Part shown: positions 1 to 8,421 of the stretch, in pieces
Layout: every line of letters begins with the position of its first letter
Numbering within the stretch: position 1 is the first letter of the stretch
Source: Lachnospiraceae bacterium
GTDB lineage: Bacteria; Bacillota; Clostridia; Lachnospirales; Lachnospiraceae
Length of the DNA stretch: 64,000 nucleotides
Assembly (NCBI GenBank): GCA_017938285.1
Contig: JAGBBW010000095.1
Span: forward strand, 1 to 64,000
Direction of reading: 5' to 3'
The notes under the pieces: generated by a model
The model's input: the letters and a program-made list of their open reading frames with translations, nothing else
What the model was told of the DNA's origin: nothing
Database searches by the model: none
Made by a program: the position numbers and the translations under genes

Positions 1-30
1 GTGTCACTGGTTCGATTCCGGTTCTGGGCA
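1..30 (+). tRNA. 3' end of a tRNA (truncated by the window edge)
   Basis: The T arm is visible as a 5-bp stem (ACTGG/CCGGT) closing a TTCGATT loop. It is followed by a 7-nt acceptor strand TCTGGGC and discriminator A. CCA is not encoded. The anticodon lies outside the window, so the isotype cannot be named. A T-rich run follows directly. Confidence 0.85.
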
Positions 31-136
31 TCTTTTTTTGTCTAAAAATAAGAAAATGTGCTGTTGTTACTGTTTATGAGGTACGAATGAACAGTAACAT
101 GCTATTTGCTTCACGGTATAAAAATTGTATTGCTGC

Positions 137-165
137 TTGACTTATAGTAAAGTGTGTGATAGAAT
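137..165 (+). promoter_or_regulatory. Promoter of tRNA-Lys
   Basis: TTGACT (137-142) and TAGAAT (160-165) are separated by exactly 17 bp. Transcription would start near 172, about 10 nt before the mature tRNA. Confidence 0.7.
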
Positions 166-182
166 ATATTCCGTGGAAAAAT

Positions 183-255
183 GGGTTACTAGCTCAGGCG
201 GTAGAGCACTTGACTTTTAATCAAGGTGTCGCGGGTTCGAGTCCCGCGTGACTCA
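183..255 (+). tRNA. tRNA-Lys(UUU)
   Basis: The cloverleaf is complete. The acceptor strands GGGTTAC and GTGACTC pair with G-U wobbles. The anticodon stem CTTGA/TCAAG encloses the loop CTTTTAA with anticodon TTT. The T stem GCGGG/CCCGC closes TTCGAGT. Discriminator A ends the 73-nt molecule and CCA is not encoded. Confidence 0.96.
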
Positions 256-260
256 TATCA

Positions 261-297
261 GGCTGTTTTGGATGAGAGGTCCGAAGCAGCTTTTTTA
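261..297 (+). terminator. Terminator of the tRNA-Lys unit
   Basis: GCTGTTTTGGA pairs, with G-U pairs, to TCCGAAGCAGC around a 7-nt loop. A T-run follows. About 230 bp downstream contain only the promoter of the next gene. Confidence 0.85.
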
Positions 298-444
298 TTA
301 TCTGTAAGGAACTGCGAGGGCAGATTTAACCTTGTTTACTGCGAAATTTTTATGATAATGCATGGAGGAAGGGCGGTTTTAACCGCTTTTTTAAGGTCTG
401 GATGAAGAAAAATAAAAATTTTTTAATAAATTTGCAAGAAACAC

Positions 445-473
445 TGGAAAAAAATCAATATTCGTTTTATAAT
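445..473 (+). promoter_or_regulatory. Promoter of the transaldolase gene
   Basis: A perfect TATAAT lies at 468-473. A weak -35 (TGGAAA, 445-450) sits 17 bp upstream. The gene starts about 48 nt after the expected transcription start. Confidence 0.55.
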
Positions 474-528
474 AGAACTGAAAAGTGAAGTATTTAAGTT
501 TTTACTTTAATAAAAGGAGGATATTACT

Positions 529-1182
529 ATGAAATTCTTTATCGACACAGCGAATGTGGAAGACATCAAGAAGGCAAATGATATGGGGGTTATTTGCGGT
601 GTTACGACTAATCCATCCCTGATTGCGAAGGAAGGAAGAGACTTCGTAGAAGTTATTAAGGAAATCACAAGTATCGTAGATGGTCCTATCAGTGGTGAAG
701 TAAAGGCTACTACAGTGGATGCTGAAGGCATGATCGCTGAGGGTAGAGAAATCGCTAAGATTCATCCTAACATGGTTGTTAAGATTCCTATGACAGTAGA
801 AGGCTTAAAGGCTACTAAGGTTCTTGCTTCCGAAGGTATCAAGACTAACGTTACTTTAATTTTCTCTGCTAACCAGGCATTACTTGCTGCAAGAGCAGGT
901 GCTACATACGTTTCTCCATTCCTGGGCAGACTGGATGACATTTCCCAGCCTGGTATTGATTTAATCCGTACTATTTCTGAGATTTTCGATATCTACGGAT
1001 TAGAAACAGAAATCATCGCAGCAAGCGTAAGAAATCCAATTCATGTTACTGACTGTGCTCTTGCTGGTGCTGACATTGCAACTGTTCCTTACGGCGTAAT
1101 CGCCCAGATGACAAAGCATCCTTTAACAGATCAGGGTATTGAGAAGTTCCAGAAGGACTACAAGGCTGTTTTTGGTGAATAA
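529..1182 (+). CDS. Small transaldolase (TalC / fructose-6-phosphate aldolase family)
   Basis: A cytoplasmic 217-residue single-domain TIM-barrel aldolase, the usual size of the short transaldolase class. It either transfers dihydroxyacetone units in the non-oxidative pentose phosphate pathway or cleaves fructose 6-phosphate. The Schiff-base lysine is K85 in the VVKIPMT motif. The N-terminal FFIDTAN and GVTTNPSL motifs are also intact. The start is fixed by AAAAGGAGG seven bases upstream. Transketolase follows 162 bp downstream on the same strand, so pentose phosphate transaldolase activity is the likelier role. The sequence alone does not separate transaldolase from F6P aldolase. Confidence 0.92.
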   Translation: MKFFIDTANVEDIKKANDMGVICGVTTNPSLIAKEGRDFVEVIKEITSIVDGPISGEVKATTVDAEGMIAEGREIAKIHPNMVVKIPMTVEGLKATKVLASEGIKTNVTLIFSANQALLAARAGATYVSPFLGRLDDISQPGIDLIRTISEIFDIYGLETEIIAASVRNPIHVTDCALAGADIATVPYGVIAQMTKHPLTDQGIEKFQKDYKAVFGE

Positions 1183-1344
1183 TTTATAATCAAATGTAAC
1201 TTAATCCGGGCAGGCTCTAACTGGGTCTGCTCCGGATATGTAAGAAAGAAAATTGAGAAAAAACCGCAGAGTGTTTCAAAGTTTTGGAAGGAAAATGAAT
1301 TATACTCTATCGGATAAATATAAGTCAGAAAGGAATTTACGAAC

Positions 1345-3309
1345 ATGAATAACATCGATACAATGTCCGTTAATGCAATCCGTGTATTGGCAGCTGATGC
1401 TGTTCAGAAGGCAAAGTCCGGTCATCCGGGTCTTCCTCTTGGCTGTGCAGCAGTTGCTTATGAACTCTGGGCAAAGGAAATGAAGCACAATCCGGCAAAT
1501 CCTGACTGGGCAAACAGAGACCGTTTCATCCTGTCCGGTGGTCACGGTTCCACTCTGTTATACTCCCTGCTTCATCTGTTTGGCTATGGTCTGACAAAGG
1601 AAGATTTAATGCAGTTCAGACAGTTAGACTCTTTAACTCCAGGTCATCCGGAATACAGACATACCAAGGGTGTGGAGGCTACCACTGGTCCTCTTGGCGC
1701 TGGTATGGCAATGGCAGAAGCTCATTTAGCAGCAAAGTTCAACAAGGAAAACTATCCTGTTGTTGATCACTATACATACGTTCTTGGCGGTGACGGATGT
1801 ATGATGGAAGGTATTTCTTCCGAAGCATTCTCTCTGGCTGGAACACTTGGTCTTAGCAAGTTAATTGTAATCTACGATTCCAATAAGATTTCCATCGAAG
1901 GAAGCACAGACATTGCTTTCACTGAAGATGTTCAGAAGAGATTCGAGGCATTTGGTTTCCAGACTCTCGTAGTAGAAGATGGTAATGATTTAGATGCTAT
2001 CCACGCAGCAGTTGCAGAAGCAAAGGCTGATACAAAGCGTCCTTCCTTAATCGTTGTGAAGACACAGATTGGTTATGGATGTCCTGCAAAGCAGGGTAAG
2101 GCAAGTGCCCACGGTGAACCTCTGGGTGAGGATAACGTGGCAGCATTAAAGGAAAACTTAGGCTGGCCAAGCCAGGAAGCTTTCTATGTGCCTGACGAAG
2201 TTTATGCAAACTACAAGGCAATCACCGAAGCAAAAGCTAAGGATGAGGAAGCCTGGAATGCTATGTTTGCTGAATACTGCGCAAAGTTCCCAGAAATGAA
2301 GGAAGCCTGGGATGCAGAGTTCAATATGGACATTGCAAAGGATTTAATTGACAATGAAGAGTTCTGGGCTTATGACGAAAAGCCGGAAGCTACCAGAAAT
2401 CTCTCTGGTGTTGTTCTTAACAGATTAAAGAACTATGTGCCAAACTTAATCGGTGGTGCAGCTGACCTTGCTCCTTCTACAAAGACTTACATGAAGGATA
2501 TGGGCGACTTCTCCAAGGATGATTATACCGGAAGAAACTTACACTTTGGTGTTCGTGAGCTGGCAATGGCAGCTATCGGCAATGGTATGACATTACACGG
2601 AATGCGTGCGTTTGTTTCCACATTCTTCGTATTCAGTGACTATGTAAAGCCAATGGCAAGACTGTCCTCCATCATGAGAATTCCTACTACTTACGTCCTG
2701 ACACACGACAGTATCGGTGTAGGTGAAGATGGTCCTACCCATGAGCCAATTGAGCAGTTAGCTATGCTTCGTTCCATGCCGAACTTCCATGTATTCCGTC
2801 CAGCGGATGCTACAGAAACAATCGCAGCATGGTACAGTGCAGTTACTTCCAAGGAAACTCCTACTGCATTAGTTCTGACCCGTCAGAATCTGCCACAGTT
2901 AGCAGGCTCCTCCAAGGAAGCATTAAAGGGTGCATATATCCTGGAAGATTCCACAAAGGAAACTCCGGATGCTATCATCATCGCTACTGGTTCCGAAGTA
3001 CAGCTTGCTGTTAATGCAAAGGCTGAACTGGCGAAGGAAGGCGTTGACGTAAGAGTGGTTTCCATGCCATGTATGGATCTCTTCGAAGAGCAGTCCGCAG
3101 AATACAAGGAATCTATCCTTCCAAAGAACGTTCGTGCAAGAGTAGCAGTAGAAGCTCTTATTGATTACGGCTGGGGCAAGTATGTAGGTTTAGACGGTGC
3201 TATCGTTTCCATGACTGGTTTCGGTGCTTCTGCTCCTGCAGCAACCCTGTTTGAGAAGTTCGGCTTTACAACAGAAAACGTAGTAAAGGCTGTTAAGTCT
3301 GTTCTGTAA
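1345..3309 (+). CDS. tkt: Transketolase
   Basis: A 654-residue full-length thiamine-diphosphate enzyme of the non-oxidative pentose phosphate pathway. It moves two-carbon ketol units between sugar phosphates. The N-terminal ThDP domain shows the HPG and GHGS motifs and the GDGCMMEG ThDP/metal-binding motif beginning near residue 149. The middle domain has the GVRELAM and HDSIGVGEDGPTHEPIEQL signatures, followed by the C-terminal transketolase domain. Start ATG 1345 follows AGAAAGGA. A TATACT -10 box at 1301-1306 suggests a promoter separate from the upstream transaldolase, although the two genes act in one pathway. Confidence 0.97.
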   Translation: MNNIDTMSVNAIRVLAADAVQKAKSGHPGLPLGCAAVAYELWAKEMKHNPANPDWANRDRFILSGGHGSTLLYSLLHLFGYGLTKEDLMQFRQLDSLTPGHPEYRHTKGVEATTGPLGAGMAMAEAHLAAKFNKENYPVVDHYTYVLGGDGCMMEGISSEAFSLAGTLGLSKLIVIYDSNKISIEGSTDIAFTEDVQKRFEAFGFQTLVVEDGNDLDAIHAAVAEAKADTKRPSLIVVKTQIGYGCPAKQGKASAHGEPLGEDNVAALKENLGWPSQEAFYVPDEVYANYKAITEAKAKDEEAWNAMFAEYCAKFPEMKEAWDAEFNMDIAKDLIDNEEFWAYDEKPEATRNLSGVVLNRLKNYVPNLIGGAADLAPSTKTYMKDMGDFSKDDYTGRNLHFGVRELAMAAIGNGMTLHGMRAFVSTFFVFSDYVKPMARLSSIMRIPTTYVLTHDSIGVGEDGPTHEPIEQLAMLRSMPNFHVFRPADATETIAAWYSAVTSKETPTALVLTRQNLPQLAGSSKEALKGAYILEDSTKETPDAIIIATGSEVQLAVNAKAELAKEGVDVRVVSMPCMDLFEEQSAEYKESILPKNVRARVAVEALIDYGWGKYVGLDGAIVSMTGFGASAPAATLFEKFGFTTENVVKAVKSVL

Positions 3310-3315
3310 GACATG

Positions 3316-3390
3316 ACAACAGAAAATTTGCGAAGCGATTTTTCTGTTGTATAAAGAGGAAAATTTGCGAAGCGGATTTTCTGTTGTACA
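3316..3390 (+). repeat. Two near-identical short hairpin repeats
   Basis: Two copies of a roughly 33-bp unit (AAAATTTGCGAAGCG then ATTTTCTGTTGTA) lie back to back. The first can fold on itself, because ACAACAGAAAA pairs with TTTTCTGTTGT. A partial copy of the same end (AAATTTTCTGTTGTATTAAA) lies near 7271-7290. This looks like a REP-type dispersed repeat and is not coding. Confidence 0.6.
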
Positions 3391-3436
3391 TAATAAAAGA
3401 ATATAAGCCAGACGAGAATAAAGTCCGGTTTTCTGT

Positions 3437-3472
3437 AAAATCCCCGGCGGGAGAGATTCTGCCGGGGATTTT
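3437..3472. terminator. Terminator after transketolase
   Basis: AAAATCCCCGGC pairs perfectly with GCCGGGGATTTT around a 12-nt loop. The A- and T-flanks on both sides would let it work in either direction. Confidence 0.88.
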
Positions 3473-3502
3473 ACATTTAATGAAACTTTAATCTGAAAAA
3501 GC

Positions 3503-3531
3503 TTGCAGAAGTGATGGTTTAAACCTATAAT
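3503..3531 (+). promoter_or_regulatory. Promoter of lgt
   Basis: TTGCAG (3503-3508), a 17-bp spacer, then TATAAT (3526-3531). Confidence 0.75.
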
Positions 3532-3579
3532 AGAAGGCGAAACTATAAAAAGTGAGTAAATTGAAGGAGAATAACCGGA

Positions 3580-4461
3580 ATGACAGGATGGAACAATGAA
3601 TTACTTCAAATCGGTTCTTTTACAGTATATGGGTACGGGCTGATGATTGCCATTGGCGTTATTGTAGCGTATACGGTTGGGGAATATCGTGCAAAAAAGC
3701 AGGGGCTGAATCCGGACGAACTGTTCTGGCTGACAATCAGCTGTCTGGTGGGTGGAATTATAGGTGCCAAGCTGCTGTTTTATATTGTGGAAATAAAATC
3801 AATTATTGAGAATCCAAAAATATTGCTGGATATTACCCATGGTTTTGTTGTGTATGGCGGAATTATCGGCGGTATTGGTGTGGGATATTTATTCTGTAAA
3901 CTGCGCAAACTGGAGTTTTTAAAGTATTTTGATCTGGTAATGCCATCGATTGCCATTGCCCAGGGCTTTGGCCGGGTAGGCTGTATGTTTGCGGGATGCT
4001 GTTATGGCAGGGAAACGGATAGTTGGTTTCATGTAATTTATGAGACTTCGGAGTTTGCGCCAAATGGTGTGGCTCTGATTCCGACACAGTTACTGATGGC
4101 AGGATTAAATTTTGCACATTTTCTGATTCTGGTATTTCTGGAAAAAAAAGTGCTGAAAGCCAGTGGACAGGTGGCGGGATGCTATCTGGTATTTTACAGC
4201 ATCGGTCGGTTCTTTCTGGAGTTTCTCCGGAATGACCCAAGGGGAAATGTGAACAGTTTATCTACATCCCAGTTTATTTCCCTGTTTATCCTCCTTGCAG
4301 GTGTGGGAACTATCCTGTTTTGTGGATATCTTGGAAAGAAGCGGGCATCGGCTGTGGATAAAACCGATGCAGATGCGGGCAGTTCCTTGAAAAGTACGGC
4401 GGAGATAAGTATTGTGAACGAGGAATCTGAGGAAAAGGGCAGTGTAGAGTCAGAAGAATAG
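3580..4461 (+). CDS. lgt: Prolipoprotein diacylglyceryl transferase
   Basis: An integral membrane enzyme that moves the diacylglyceryl group from phosphatidylglycerol onto the lipobox cysteine of prolipoproteins. This genome segment encodes at least seven lipoproteins that need it. The 293-residue protein has about seven hydrophobic segments, the VYGYGLMIAIG start typical of the family, a GFVVYGGIIGG loop and the central GFGRVGCMFAGCCYG signature with the conserved arginine. About the last 45 residues are an acidic, serine-rich cytoplasmic tail beyond the usual family end. Start ATG is preceded by GAAGGAG. A response-regulator gene follows after about 80 bp and could be co-transcribed. Confidence 0.93.
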   Translation: MTGWNNELLQIGSFTVYGYGLMIAIGVIVAYTVGEYRAKKQGLNPDELFWLTISCLVGGIIGAKLLFYIVEIKSIIENPKILLDITHGFVVYGGIIGGIGVGYLFCKLRKLEFLKYFDLVMPSIAIAQGFGRVGCMFAGCCYGRETDSWFHVIYETSEFAPNGVALIPTQLLMAGLNFAHFLILVFLEKKVLKASGQVAGCYLVFYSIGRFFLEFLRNDPRGNVNSLSTSQFISLFILLAGVGTILFCGYLGKKRASAVDKTDADAGSSLKSTAEISIVNEESEEKGSVESEE

Positions 4462-4542
4462 AAGTGGGAGTAAAAAGGGTAACTGTGAAAACAGGAAACA
4501 GTTAGAGAAAAGAACAGAAGGCAGCAGGAAAGGGTGAGTCAG

Positions 4543-5235
4543 ATGGCAAAGATTTTAATTGTAGAGGATGAAGCAAAAATTGCGCGTTTTCTGGAGCTGG
4601 AATTAAAGCATGAGGGATATGAGGTTGCCCATGCTTCGGATGGAAGAACGGGTCTGGAAATGGCGTTGGAAAAGGATGTAGACCTGGTTTTACTGGATAT
4701 TATGCTTCCAGGGTTATCCGGGATTGAGGTATGCCGCCGGGTGCGTATGGAGTCCCAGGTGCCGATTATTATGCTGACAGCAAAGGATGATGTGACAGAT
4801 AAGGTGGCAGGTCTGGATATGGGAGCGGATGATTACATGACAAAACCGTTTGCCATTGAGGAGCTTCTGGCGAGAATCCGTGTAACGTTGACCAGGCATT
4901 CCGGAAAGCATCAGGAAGAAACATCGAAAGAAGAACTGAGTTATGGTCAGCTGGTATTGAATACGGCAGCTCATTCCGTTTCTTATGGTGGGGAAGTACT
5001 GACATTGACGAAGAAGGAGTATGATCTGCTGGAATGCCTGATTCGCAACAAGAATATTGCCATGTCCAGAGAGCAGCTGCTGAGCAAGGTATGGGGCTAT
5101 GAGTACATGGGAGATACGAATGTTGTGGACGTGTATGTGCGTTATCTGCGGCAGAAAATTGATGACAAGTATGGTATTCATATGATTGAGACGATTCGTG
5201 GCATTGGTTATATGATAAAAGATGAGACAAACTAA
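4543..5235 (+). CDS. OmpR/PhoB-type response regulator
   Basis: A 230-residue DNA-binding response regulator. The receiver domain occupies about residues 1-120 with the phosphoacceptor D52 in LVLLDIMLPG, the VEDE acidic pocket and the lysine of MTKPF. A winged-helix trans_reg_C domain follows from about residue 135, ending in the typical DTNVVDVYVRYLRQKID and GIGYMI motifs. A GTG at 4534 in the same frame abuts the AGGAAAGG ribosome site with no spacing. ATG 4543 has normal spacing and is preferred. The cognate kinase gene follows after 72 bp. The stimulus is not evident. Confidence 0.93.
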   Translation: MAKILIVEDEAKIARFLELELKHEGYEVAHASDGRTGLEMALEKDVDLVLLDIMLPGLSGIEVCRRVRMESQVPIIMLTAKDDVTDKVAGLDMGADDYMTKPFAIEELLARIRVTLTRHSGKHQEETSKEELSYGQLVLNTAAHSVSYGGEVLTLTKKEYDLLECLIRNKNIAMSREQLLSKVWGYEYMGDTNVVDVYVRYLRQKIDDKYGIHMIETIRGIGYMIKDETN

Positions 5236-5307
5236 GGGAAGAAATAAAAACAGATTGGATATACAGTATTAATTTGTTTTGCTGTATATCTGAGGAAAGA
5301 GGAAGGA

Positions 5308-6738
5308 ATGGGAAAGCAGCAGGAAGGATTAAAACGACAGATTCGGTGGATAAGGGAAGGGGTGAAAAATTTCCGGTTTTCCTTGTCTTTGCGGGTGTCG
5401 TTAAATTACCTGCGCTTTTTTCTGATTAATGGTATTTTGTTTTTCTTTATTCTCACATTCCTATATTTTCTGGAGGAAACAAAGGAATCCAGGGATATAG
5501 TGGAGCAGATGGCAGTTCTGCTGGAACTTGGTGATGAACCGTTTATTGAGTACGTGGAAGAAATTCAGCCGGAGGATCTTTCTGTGTTCTGGATGCGGGA
5601 GGAAACACCGATGGTATTATATTCCGATGAAGGGGAGAACTGGCCGGAACTTTTTTATTTATTTGGAAGATATCATCTTGGCAGGGAAGATGGTGAATGG
5701 CTGCTTCTGGTACAGGACAAACAGGAAATTTTAAGAGATGGCCAGGAGTATACGATTTATTTTTATTATGATTTATCCAGAGAAATTATAAAAGCGGGGC
5801 GTTTTATCCGGAACGCTTCCTTGGTCTACGTGCTTATCATGTTGTTTGTTATATGGGAAAGCCGTAAGGATAACAAGAGGATTTTCCAGCCGATACATGA
5901 TTTGACAGAGACGGCGAAAACACTGACGGTAACGAATCTGCACAGTGAGCGTCTGCCGGTGAGGGGAACCCAGAAAGAGCTGCGGGAACTGACCCAGGTA
6001 TTTAATGACATGTTAGACCGTCTGGAACGTTCCTATGAGAGTCAGAAGCAGTTTGTTTCCAATGCTTCCCATGAGCTTAGGACACCAATTGCTGTCATTC
6101 AGGGCTATAGCCGGATGTTATCCCGCTGGGGTGCGTCTGATCCGGAAATTCTGGCAGAGGCGGTGGAGGCCATTGGGGATGAGTCCAAGGCAATGCAGGA
6201 GCTGGTAGAAAAGCTGCTGTTTTTGTCGAGGCATGACCGGAAGACGCTGAAAGTACAGAAGGACTGGTTTTCCATGGGTGAAGTTGTGGAAGATATGGTG
6301 AAGGAAACCCGGATGGTGACGGAAAACCGGGAAATTAAGGCACCAATGATTCAGAATGTCTCGGTGTATGGAGATGACCAGCTGTTAAAGCAGGCAATCC
6401 GAGTATTGATTGATAATGCGATTAAATATTCCAGTGAGGGAGATACCATTTCCATCAGCTGTGAGAACCGGAACGGAAACTGTGTGCTGACGGTGGAAGA
6501 TTCTGGCAGGGGAATGAAAAAGGAAGATGTGGACCACATGTTTGAACGTTTTTACCGTTCGGATGATGTCCGGGGAAAAGTAGATGGACATGGCCTGGGA
6601 CTTTCGATTGCAAGACTGATTATTCTGGCTCATGCGGGTACGATTAAAATAAGGACACAGTATACGGTGGGAACGAGTTTTACGATTACGATACCGAGAC
6701 AGAGGATGGCACCGAGGACACAGAAGGAAAGTATATAG
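5308..6738 (+). CDS. Membrane sensor histidine kinase
   Basis: A 476-residue class I histidine kinase paired with the upstream regulator. One membrane segment lies at about residues 30-52, an extracytoplasmic acidic sensor region runs to about 155, and a second membrane segment lies at about 160-180. HAMP follows, then the dimerisation/phosphoacceptor domain with H255 in SNASHELRTP. The ATPase domain shows the N box (NAIKYS), G1 (DSGRGM), F box (FERFYR) and G2 (GHGLGLSIA). All catalytic motifs look intact. The start has GAGGAAGGA upstream. The sensor domain has no family I recognise. Confidence 0.93.
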   Translation: MGKQQEGLKRQIRWIREGVKNFRFSLSLRVSLNYLRFFLINGILFFFILTFLYFLEETKESRDIVEQMAVLLELGDEPFIEYVEEIQPEDLSVFWMREETPMVLYSDEGENWPELFYLFGRYHLGREDGEWLLLVQDKQEILRDGQEYTIYFYYDLSREIIKAGRFIRNASLVYVLIMLFVIWESRKDNKRIFQPIHDLTETAKTLTVTNLHSERLPVRGTQKELRELTQVFNDMLDRLERSYESQKQFVSNASHELRTPIAVIQGYSRMLSRWGASDPEILAEAVEAIGDESKAMQELVEKLLFLSRHDRKTLKVQKDWFSMGEVVEDMVKETRMVTENREIKAPMIQNVSVYGDDQLLKQAIRVLIDNAIKYSSEGDTISISCENRNGNCVLTVEDSGRGMKKEDVDHMFERFYRSDDVRGKVDGHGLGLSIARLIILAHAGTIKIRTQYTVGTSFTITIPRQRMAPRTQKESI

Positions 6739-6783
6739 TCAGGTTATGGGCAATACGAGCAATTTTTACGAGGGTTATGATTA

Positions 6784-7257
6784 ATGAATGTCATTTATAT
6801 TATATTTATTATATTACAATGGTCGTGGGGAATTATACAAAATATAGTGGGACTGATTCTGTTTTTAATGAATATAGGCTGCAAGCACGATTATTATAAA
6901 GGAACCATTGTGACTATTTGGAAGAAAAAAGAATATTGCATGGGCATCGGTATGTTTATTTTTATTAGCGGGCAAGGGCCTAATGATTCAGAACAGAAGT
7001 TATCTTTGCAAGAAAACTTTGAGAGAATTAAAGTACATGAATATGGTCATACCATCCAGTCAATTATATTAGGTCCTTTGTTTTTGCCGGTAATCGGAAT
7101 CCCATCCTGTTTGTGGGCCAACATGCCAAGTATGAAGCAGTATAGAAAAAAGAATAAAATATCCTATTATTCTTTTTACACGGAGAAGTGGGCGAATTAT
7201 CTGGGTGAAAAAATAACGAAGTGTAAATCAACAGGGCGGGCGATGATAGATTTTTAG
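6784..7257 (+). CDS. Membrane protein with a HEYGH zincin-like motif, unknown function
   Basis: A 157-residue protein that I cannot assign to a named family. An N-terminal hydrophobic segment covers about residues 4-30 and a second about 93-112. HEYGH at about residues 86-90 fits the HExxH metal-binding motif of zinc metallopeptidases. It stands just before the second hydrophobic stretch, and a WANYLGEK segment follows about 45 residues later. No ribosome site stronger than GAGGG is visible. The gene lies 45 bp after the kinase gene but is distinctly more AT-rich. Protease activity is a guess from the motif alone. The motif could also be structural. Confidence 0.6.
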   Translation: MNVIYIIFIILQWSWGIIQNIVGLILFLMNIGCKHDYYKGTIVTIWKKKEYCMGIGMFIFISGQGPNDSEQKLSLQENFERIKVHEYGHTIQSIILGPLFLPVIGIPSCLWANMPSMKQYRKKNKISYYSFYTEKWANYLGEKITKCKSTGRAMIDF

Positions 7258-7290
7258 GAATTGGGAATATAAATTTTCTGTTGTATTAAA

Positions 7291-7316
7291 GGCGGATAGT
7301 TTGGTCCGTCTTTTTT
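7291..7316 (+). terminator. Terminator before the PadR unit
   Basis: GGCGGA and TCCGTC form a 6-bp stem with one G-U pair, and TTTTTT follows. The PadR promoter begins immediately after the T-run. Confidence 0.65.
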
Positions 7317-7317
7317 C

Positions 7318-7359
7318 TTGACATACAATATTGCTAATGGTAATATATCTATTAGTAAT
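7318..7359 (+). promoter_or_regulatory. Promoter and probable operator of the padR-like gene
   Basis: TTGACA (7318-7323), a 17-bp spacer, then TAATAT (7341-7346). An inverted repeat, ATTGCTAAT (7330-7338) and ATTAGTAAT (7351-7359), spans the spacer and -10 region. This arrangement fits autorepression by the adjacent PadR protein (inference). Confidence 0.72.
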
Positions 7360-7375
7360 AATAAGGAGGGTAAAG

Positions 7376-7996
7376 ATGGAACATATTATTTTAAGTTTAC
7401 TTTTATTAAAAGGAATGACAATTTATGAAATGCGGACATATATACAACAAAATCTTTCGACTGTATGTAGTGATAGTTTAGGGAGCATACAAGCAGCGAT
7501 AAAAAAATTGTTGGAGAAGGCGTATATTGAGGTAGAAGAATATATTGATAATAATATGCTTAAGAAACAGTATAGTGTTACCGAAAAAGGGGTCATCTAT
7601 TTTAAAGAATGGATAGGAACACCTATGAATATTCAAAAAATGAAAAATATGGAAGAAGGAAAATTCTTTTTTCTAGGAATGGCATCACAGGAAAAACGCA
7701 TTGCATTTATAAAAGATTATATTAAGAGTTTAAACGCCGAATATGATAAGCTCTGTCAGATTCAGCAGTTTGTAGACAATACAAAAGAGAGTGTGATAGA
7801 AACAAATATAATTCGTATTAGAAACGAGTCACTATTAGCAGAGCATTTATTGAATGTTTCAGAAGAATCAGATTTGAAGAATGTCATAAGTAATATATAT
7901 GATTATCAAATGTATATGTTAGAGTATGGACTTGCCAGATTAAGAGAAGATATTGTATTTTATGAGAAAATTCTTAATCGTGAATTAAATCAATAG
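7376..7996 (+). CDS. PadR-family transcriptional regulator
   Basis: A 206-residue cytoplasmic repressor candidate. Residues 1-75 fit the PadR winged helix (HIILSLLLLKGMTIYEM start, then QYSVTEKG beta-wing). The C-terminal half is helical and rich in charged residues, like the dimerisation domain of PadR group proteins that end in a coiled coil. The reading frame extends 15 codons further upstream, but AAGGAGGG sits correctly before ATG 7376, and the earlier start would lie inside the promoter. The next gene is a small membrane protein 37 bp downstream, probably the regulated target. Confidence 0.88.
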   Translation: MEHIILSLLLLKGMTIYEMRTYIQQNLSTVCSDSLGSIQAAIKKLLEKAYIEVEEYIDNNMLKKQYSVTEKGVIYFKEWIGTPMNIQKMKNMEEGKFFFLGMASQEKRIAFIKDYIKSLNAEYDKLCQIQQFVDNTKESVIETNIIRIRNESLLAEHLLNVSEESDLKNVISNIYDYQMYMLEYGLARLREDIVFYEKILNRELNQ

Positions 7997-8033
7997 TAAA
8001 TGTGTTTGATGTCGAATGGAGGAAGAATGCAAG

Positions 8034-8407
8034 ATGGTGTATGTAGGTGCTTGCTTATTGGTGGTTATAATTATATTAAGTATTCTTTTGATATGCGGAT
8101 TTCCATTAGGAGAATTAACTATGGGAGGAATATATAAGGGGGTATGGCCGAAGAAATTAAGGGTTATAGCTATAGGACAATTGCTCGTTCAATTACTTGC
8201 CTTGTATATATTGCTGTCGGCAGGAGCGAGGATTCCATTATTATTTACAAAGAGGATGACAAAAATTATATGTTTGATATTCGCAGTTTTTTTTGTGAGT
8301 AATACTTTATGAATTTAATATCAAGAAGTAAAAAAGAAAAATACATAATGACTCCGATGTCTGCAATAGAAGCAATTTGCTTTATGATTATAGGATTTCA
8401 AATGTAA
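8034..8407 (+). pseudogene. Small multi-span membrane protein, frameshifted
   Basis: The reading frame from ATG 8034 (GGAGGA upstream) gives 92 residues with three hydrophobic segments and stops at 8312. Directly after the stop, the +2 frame continues as MNLISRSKKEKYIMTP... through a further hydrophobic segment to TAA 8405-8407, with no ribosome site of its own. The two parts read as one four-helix protein of about 124 residues. A single missing base near 8306-8311 (ACTTTA/TGA) explains the break. I have seen similar small proteins of unknown function in Firmicutes but cannot name the family. A sequencing error is possible. Confidence 0.62.
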
Positions 8408-8421
8408 AGAATGGGGATAAT

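Noticed and set aside
1195..1240. Hairpin TCCGG...CCGGA after the transaldolase gene as terminator
   Set aside because: The stem is bulged and no T-run follows.
8377..8421. ATG 8377 as start of the acetyltransferase
   Set aside because: It lies inside the end of the broken membrane-protein gene without a ribosome site. The GTG codons at 8422 and 8425 are better placed.
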